The position numbers and the translations under genes were made by a program. From positions 1 through 64,000 of the forward strand of contig OMYN01000008.1 of the NCBI GenBank assembly GCA_900315265.1: a stretch of DNA of 64,000 bases, in the 5' to 3' direction. This stretch comes from an uncultured Eubacteriales bacterium (GTDB lineage Bacteria > Bacillota > Clostridia > Lachnospirales > Bianqueaceae). The first letter of the stretch is position 1, and each line of letters begins with the position of its first letter. A model generated the notes under the pieces. The model had not been told where the DNA came from, searched no databases, and saw nothing but the letters and a program-made list of their open reading frames with translations. Below are positions 60,001 to 64,000 of this stretch, one piece after another.

Positions 60001-60829
60001 GGACCCTGACCGGCCGGACTCGATCGCGGTTTCGCAGGGACTGTCTGATACGGGAATGTCCGATACGGATGAAGAAGAAGGGGTGACCATCGACCGGTCC
60101 GATCCTGCCGTCATCGACCGCCTTCTCAGGTGGAAATACGATCTGTGGAAAAATCGCATCCCGCAGGTGCTGTCCGTTTCCGAAATCAAAGAGGAAAGGA
60201 TGGAAGAGGTAAAGGAAGAGGTCCAAGATGGCACCGAACCTATAGCCGCTTCACTGTCCTTTGCGGATGGGACCGATCAGGAAAGCGTTGAATCAAAGCG
60301 AGGGGAAGGCGCCCGCCGGGGTACTGCCTTTCACCAGATCCTGGCTTTGGCGGATCTGAAGATGCTGGGGCAAAAAGGCGGTATCCAAAAGGAGATAGAC
60401 CGTCTGGTCGGGGAAAAGAAGATCCTTAAAGAAGATGCGGATCTGGTGGATCCCCGCTGGATCGAAACCTTTACCAACTCCCAGCTTTACGGGCGGATCC
60501 TGGCATCAGACGCATATTTCAGAGAGAAACCTTTCGTGATGAGCCTTAGCATGAAAGAGCTCAGCGGGCTGACCGACCGCTATCCGGTCAAGGATCCGGA
60601 CGCTGCCGAAAAAGTGGTGGTGCAGGGCATCGTAGATCTGTATTTTATCGAGCAGGGACATATCGTCCTGGTCGATTATAAGACAGATAAATGGCTGGAT
60701 AAGGTCCGCATCGGCGGCTACGGCCGCCAGCTGGCTCTGTATGCGGATGCCCTGTCCCGTGTTTACGGAAAGCCGGTAACCGAAAAGTGGCTTTATGCCG
60801 CCCGAAAAGGAGACCTGATTTCATGCTGA
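57056..60829 (+). CDS. addA: AddA helicase-nuclease subunit (RexA)
   Basis: A 1257-residue protein starting with GTG behind GAGGGGG. Helicase motifs are AAAGSGKTAVLVERV (I), IDEYQDSNEIQEQ (II), VGDVKQSIYQFRHAD (III), TIHKSKGLEFPVVFL (V) and YVAMTRAVEKLY (VI). The C-terminal PD-(D/E)xK nuclease has GIVDLYFIEQ and LVDYKTDKW. It processes DNA double-strand breaks with AddB, which is normally next door but is not here; nrdR lies upstream. Confidence 0.95.
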   Translation: MAGTFSPSIRQKNIIRHRDGNLLVSAAAGSGKTAVLVERVAALLTSPKDPVSIDQLLIVTFSNEAARQMKERISSRLEELADEAQGPLKDRLLDQIRLIPMASICTNNAFSLSLLKDYVTRIEMVDPGFRVADEAEIQLLNSDCLKTVMERFYTDSLADPDKPASKDFFAFVASYGSNYDDSGAQEMLLDIYSFMMNDPDPVGWLNRSVDQQDPDTWKERDPWQEDARKALLSSITDYMDQIRLRQSIYQRYAGNKTADKITAECRDLLTELETLQKQGQISQMAVKIEDTELSRNLKTILSEEDKALLDTIQPGNIKVDIRKEYNYVYSTGNRERMRSFTAPAMRGMRMVLLAFLDEVVHEKQQRNILEFHDFEQYALKILSDPKGPDGDSDVARNLQNRYRYIFIDEYQDSNEIQEQTIYHIARKVKGRPVDVFMVGDVKQSIYQFRHADPTLFADKYNHYGIDPIEKRLRTEKTDKYHLEGLMKTGRQDVRNSLRNDRKILLSVNYRSQQPVLDAVNYIFQSVMIKEVGDIAYGPKERLNPRPGLDPSSCKGKSGPSCGLTVIENCQTTADGIRQEGEFIGKTIGRLVKKDGYQYHDIVVLVRTAETGRIIADALGQLSIPCYAESKENFYSALEIRTMINLLRVIDNPRQDIPLLGVLLSPIGGMTDQDLALMRLCAAKDPEHKEILLDSLKKAAEEVKETDHMDPEEAAMCRKAADFLTRLERWRTLSRRLIVHDLIWQLYQETGYYLYASAMQGGSRRRMNLDLLLNKAIDFERGSFSGLYQFLRFIEKMEERQVIENEARLYSESENIVRIMTIHKSKGLEFPVVFLAGLNKSFNKRDIVKNYVVDDKLGIGAKAVDYEQKAVYSSPSFDIVSEHKKQSQMAEEVRILYVAMTRAVEKLYLMASDKNECAIDMTSAGEKDKDPHFRLNPDELMACKSYYDMISKVINGKGGKVFDLSVIQAEAGQEQGLMTVPDQDPDRPDSIAVSQGLSDTGMSDTDEEEGVTIDRSDPAVIDRLLRWKYDLWKNRIPQVLSVSEIKEERMEEVKEEVQDGTEPIAASLSFADGTDQESVESKRGEGARRGTAFHQILALADLKMLGQKGGIQKEIDRLVGEKKILKEDADLVDPRWIETFTNSQLYGRILASDAYFREKPFVMSLSMKELSGLTDRYPVKDPDAAEKVVVQGIVDLYFIEQGHIVLVDYKTDKWLDKVRIGGYGRQLALYADALSRVYGKPVTEKWLYAARKGDLISC

Positions 60830-62589
60830 CACCGCAGCAAAGGCTGGCTGTCGAACATGTCTACGGCCCCATGATGGTAACCGCTGGACCCGGTTCCGGC
60901 AAGACCAGGGTGCTGACCGAAAGGGTCAGGCGCCTGATGGCGGTCACCGATCCTTGTCGGATAGCGGTTTTTACTTTTGCCAGAAAAGCTGCCCGGGAAA
61001 TGCAAGACCGCTTTTTAAGCATGACCGATGAGAAGAATGCTGATATGGTCCGGTTCGGTACCTTCCATTCCATATTTTTTGGGTGGCTGAAGGAGTGGGG
61101 CTGCCTTAAGGCAGATGTTCATATCGTCGAAGAAAGCGAACGGCTGGAATTTTTATATGACAGAGGCTGGGATCCTGACAGGATCTTGGCCTTTTTTGAT
61201 GATAAGGGGGACGGTTCTTTAGAGGAAATCACCGCTTTGATGCCGGAGGAATATGCATCTTGGAAACGAGCTCGGAATGCCATTGATTTTACCGATATCC
61301 TGACCATGACCGACCGGGTCATGGAAGACCATTGTCTATATAAGGATATCGATTTCTTCCTGATCGATGAATTTCAGGATATCGATCCTCTGCAGTACCG
61401 GATCGTCCGTCACATGGTCTGTCCGCCGGGCGGAGAAGGAAAGGCCAACCTTTTTGTGGTCGGTGACGAGGACCAGTCCATCTATGCCTTCAGAGGGTCA
61501 GACCCGGGAATTTTTCTTCATTTTCAGGAGGATTTCCCGGGCTGCCGCCGGGTCGATCTGGATACGAATTTCCGCTGCGCCTCTTTGATAACCGGCTACA
61601 GTCAGAAACTGATCCGTCATAACGAGCACCGATTTGATAAGACCATCAAACCGGCTCCGGGAGCGCCGGATGGTTCGGTTACGGTCCTGGCTTACTTTGA
61701 CGAAAAGGAGGAAGCCCGTTCTTTATGCAGACGCCTGTCCAGGCAAAGATGGTTTAGACCTGGAAAAAATACAGCCGTCTTATGCAGGACCAGGGCGGAG
61801 TGCCGGCGAATGATGGAATATCTGCAGCAGGAAGGATGTCCTTATCAAAGTCCCTTGGTCGCGGCAGAAGAAGAAGATCCTTCTGCTGACAATACCGCAG
61901 GGCCTTCTGACCAGGGCAGGAAACGGGAGGTAATCCTGGTCAGGCGGGATATGGAAGATCTGATCCGGTTTGCTAAAAATCCGTGTGATAAAAACTGCCT
62001 GGAAAACGCTCTGCCTTTACTGAAAGTGCTGGCCGACAATCCCGAATGGAGGCGCTGTCCGGAGGGGGAGGATCTGCTGGGCTATCTTCTTAAGCAGCCG
62101 ACGGTTTCCCTGAAAGACGCCATGGAAATCAGCGAATTAAAAGACACATTGGAGGTTGTAAGAAGGCAGAAAGACGGGGATTTTCTGAAGAACTGCCGCC
62201 TGATCTGGCTCCATACCGATTACCTTTCCCAGGCGTCCAAAAGGCTCAAGCGAAAAGGGCTCGGCTGGCCCCAGCTGATCCGACAAATGCTAAGATTATA
62301 TGATCAGGGGAAGGACCCTGTCGCCGTCCTCACCATGCACGGAGCCAAGGGACTGGAATTTGACCGGGTCATCCTGCCCGGGCTTGCGGAAGGAAAGTGC
62401 CCCCGTAAGGAAGCGATCGAAAAGGCTGAGCGGGGCGGCCAAGAAGAGTCAGCCATGGAAGAGGAGCGGCGTTTGTTTTATGTGGCCGTGACAAGAGCTA
62501 AGAAAAAGCTGGTGCTGTCTTATTACCGGGGCATGGGAAGGGGAGCGTCGCGTTTTCTGAAAGAGATGGGGCTTGACGTGAGGAATTAA
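60823..62589 (+). CDS. UvrD/Rep-like superfamily 1 helicase
   Basis: A 588-residue protein from ATG 60823, behind AAAGGAG, overlapping addA by seven bases. Motifs are TAGPGSGKTRVL (I), LIDEFQDIDPLQYR (II), VGDEDQSIYAFRGSD (III), TMHGAKGLEFDRVIL (V) and YVAVTRAKKKLVLSYY (VI). It is shorter than UvrD or PcrA (about 720-740), so accessory subdomains are reduced. It is probably co-transcribed with addA. Its specific role is not clear. Confidence 0.9.
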   Translation: MLTPQQRLAVEHVYGPMMVTAGPGSGKTRVLTERVRRLMAVTDPCRIAVFTFARKAAREMQDRFLSMTDEKNADMVRFGTFHSIFFGWLKEWGCLKADVHIVEESERLEFLYDRGWDPDRILAFFDDKGDGSLEEITALMPEEYASWKRARNAIDFTDILTMTDRVMEDHCLYKDIDFFLIDEFQDIDPLQYRIVRHMVCPPGGEGKANLFVVGDEDQSIYAFRGSDPGIFLHFQEDFPGCRRVDLDTNFRCASLITGYSQKLIRHNEHRFDKTIKPAPGAPDGSVTVLAYFDEKEEARSLCRRLSRQRWFRPGKNTAVLCRTRAECRRMMEYLQQEGCPYQSPLVAAEEEDPSADNTAGPSDQGRKREVILVRRDMEDLIRFAKNPCDKNCLENALPLLKVLADNPEWRRCPEGEDLLGYLLKQPTVSLKDAMEISELKDTLEVVRRQKDGDFLKNCRLIWLHTDYLSQASKRLKRKGLGWPQLIRQMLRLYDQGKDPVAVLTMHGAKGLEFDRVILPGLAEGKCPRKEAIEKAERGGQEESAMEEERRLFYVAVTRAKKKLVLSYYRGMGRGASRFLKEMGLDVRN

Positions 62590-62619
62590 GTTTCTGTTAA
62601 ATTTGTCCTCTCACTTTCG

Positions 62620-62648
62620 TTGACGGATACAGAAGGCGATGCTATAAT
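62620..62648 (+). promoter_or_regulatory. Sigma-A promoter for the amidase gene
   Basis: TTGACG at 62620-62625, 17 bases, TATAAT at 62643-62648. Confidence 0.8.
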
Positions 62649-62686
62649 TCTGTATTACATCATACTATGATATGGAGGTAGATGAT

Positions 62687-64000
62687 GTGAAAAGACTGAG
62701 GAAATGGATTCTGGGTGCAGCGCTTGCCGGTATGATGGCAGTCATCGCAATGCCATTCAGTGCGGCTGCTTCCGACCAGGTTCCCCCGGTTGACGCGCAG
62801 AGTTCGGATGAGGTATCCGAAGAGGGCAGCGGGCCGGGCATCGATCCGGGTCAGGAAACCGAAAGCACTCAAGAGTCCGGGCCTGATGTAAACAGCAGTT
62901 TGACAGAGTCAGAATCCGAAAGCTACCAAGAGGCCGATCCTTCCCAAAACAGCAGTTTGAAGGAGGAAGACCTCAGCGAAAGCAGTTCTGCGGAAGAAAG
63001 CGCGGACAGCGATTCTTCTGAAAATGCAGAGACTGCAGAGGATTCTGATGTATCGCTGACACTGTTCAGCAACCAGGACCCGCAACTTTTCAGCACCATG
63101 GCAGTCAGTCTTGCTGCTGTCTCTGACCAGAGCGCACAGACCGATCATCACGGACTGAGGAGCAACATCGAGTTTAAGAAATTTGAGATCAACTACAACA
63201 AGTATTCGGTCAACTCGGTGGAGTATATCGTTATTCATGACACCGGCAATTCGGCTGCAGGCGCAGATGCGATGGCGCATTACAACTATTTCGCCGGCGG
63301 AGACAGGGACGCTTCAGCCCATTATTTTGTCGATGATCATGAGGTCGTCCAGATCATCGATGACAGCGAAGCATCCTGGCACAGCGGCGTTCCGTATAAG
63401 ACTTATGCGACGCCTATTTCCAACACAAACTCGATCGGTATCGAGTTGTGTATCAATTCTGACGGCAACTATAATGAAATGGTCAAGAACGGGGTCGACC
63501 TGGCAGCTTATCTGCTTTGGAAATACGACCTTCCCATCGATCATCTGGTCCGTCATTATGACTGCAATGGTAAGACCTGCCCCCTTACCATGTCGGGCAG
63601 CAACTGGGCAGTCTGGAACGAATTCAAAGCAGCGGTAAAGGCAAAACTTGCGACCTACAGCGGTTCCAATTCCGGTTCGGATACCGAAGTCGGCACCGAT
63701 CAGACCTGGCATTACAACGCTATCATCGGTGACAGCAAAATGAGCGCCGATACGATGGCACAGGCTGCACTAATGAATAACTCAGGCCTTTCCGAGTCGA
63801 CCGCTTACGAACTTGCCAATGATTATCTGGAACTCGGCAAGATCTATCACATCCGCGGCGACATCGCATTCTTCCAGGCAGCGTTGGAGACCGGATGGTT
63901 TGCCAGCGATGTATTCAGAGGCTACAAGAATTTCTGCGGCCTGTTCAACTCGACGGGATCCGATTACGAACAGTATTCGACCTACGAGGAGGGCATTGAA
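62687..64000 (+). CDS. Secreted N-acetylmuramoyl-L-alanine amidase with glucosaminidase domain, 3' end outside window
   Basis: The frame is open from GTG 62687 to the window end (438 residues). GGAGG lies eight bases before the start. A signal peptide (VKRLRKWILGAALAGMMAV, cleavage near SAAAS) leads to a Ser/Glu/Asp-rich linker of about 95 residues. The Amidase_2 domain (about 178-325) has YIVIHDTGNS, SAHYFVDD, RHYDCNGKTCP with the zinc His, His and Cys. A glucosaminidase-like domain begins near residue 345, with AALETGWFASDVF and the catalytic Glu. It would cut peptidoglycan at two sites during growth or division. Confidence 0.9.
   Translation, partial: MKRLRKWILGAALAGMMAVIAMPFSAAASDQVPPVDAQSSDEVSEEGSGPGIDPGQETESTQESGPDVNSSLTESESESYQEADPSQNSSLKEEDLSESSSAEESADSDSSENAETAEDSDVSLTLFSNQDPQLFSTMAVSLAAVSDQSAQTDHHGLRSNIEFKKFEINYNKYSVNSVEYIVIHDTGNSAAGADAMAHYNYFAGGDRDASAHYFVDDHEVVQIIDDSEASWHSGVPYKTYATPISNTNSIGIELCINSDGNYNEMVKNGVDLAAYLLWKYDLPIDHLVRHYDCNGKTCPLTMSGSNWAVWNEFKAAVKAKLATYSGSNSGSDTEVGTDQTWHYNAIIGDSKMSADTMAQAALMNNSGLSESTAYELANDYLELGKIYHIRGDIAFFQAALETGWFASDVFRGYKNFCGLFNSTGSDYEQYSTYEEGIE

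Noticed and set aside
1-64000. CRISPR array or phage region
   Set aside because: No regularly spaced identical repeats of 25-40 bases and no integrase, capsid or terminase-like genes were seen.

Overview
The window is chromosomal DNA from a low-to-moderate GC Gram-positive bacterium. The gene content (SufCBDSU, a YceD-RpmF pair, rpmE-DUF1385-prmC-prfA, GlnS, MocR and LytR-CpsA-Psr proteins, sigma-A promoters with 16-18 bp spacers, strong GGAGG ribosome sites) points to Bacillota, most likely class Clostridia. The species cannot be named from sequence alone.

Positions 1-1050 hold the 3' part of a TnpB-type IS200/IS605 element with a candidate guide RNA at its right end. Positions 1100-11515 hold the accessory region: a visibly more A/T-rich and AGA/AGG-rich gene cluster that reads as an unfamiliar RiPP (ribosomally made, modified peptide) pathway. 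It contains a SARP/OmpR-like winged-helix regulator, a promoter with 10-bp phased GAACG repeats, a GT28-like glycosyltransferase, three different radical SAM/SPASM-type enzymes, a short M16 zinc protease, two ABC exporter half-transporters, and last a 48-codon gene that is easily missed. That gene encodes an acidic leader followed by the Cys/Gly-rich tail CASCCVVLGGGGTGC. From the glycosyltransferase to the peptide gene, neighbours overlap or nearly touch, and a terminator directly follows the peptide gene. The proposed flow is: peptide made, modified by up to three radical SAM enzymes and perhaps glycosylated, leader removed by the M16 protease, product exported.

The rest is mostly housekeeping. 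11.6-16.2 kb: ychF, prfC, glnS. 16.3-19.7 kb: divergent GH29 fucosidase and PfkB sugar kinase, then class II aldolase. 19.9-26 kb (minus strand): flavin reductase-like gene, XRE regulator, then sufCBDSU for Fe-S assembly, which is relevant because radical SAM enzymes need Fe-S clusters. 26-31.7 kb: rpmE, a DUF1385 membrane protein, prmC-prfA (release-factor methylation and RF1), and an EF-G paralogue. 31.7-35.7 kb: a large LytR-CpsA-Psr protein, then minus-strand SGNH hydrolase and DUF6062 genes. 35.8-39 kb: pta-ackA and yceD-rpmF. 39-41.8 kb: a MocR-type regulator convergent with a diaminopimelate decarboxylase. 41.8-48.4 kb: a nucleoside salvage locus with a BMP-type ABC importer divergent from uridine and thymidine kinases. 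48.4-50.7 kb: an aldo/keto reductase, four tRNAs (Glu, Ile2, Met, Gly) and a phosphoesterase. 50.7-62.6 kb: a long co-directional run tyrA-aroA-aroC-pheA-rnhA-alarmone synthetase-nrdR-addA-UvrD-like helicase. The window ends inside a secreted amidase/glucosaminidase.

Calls rest on reading motifs, overlaps, ribosome sites and hairpins by eye. No database search or folding program was run.
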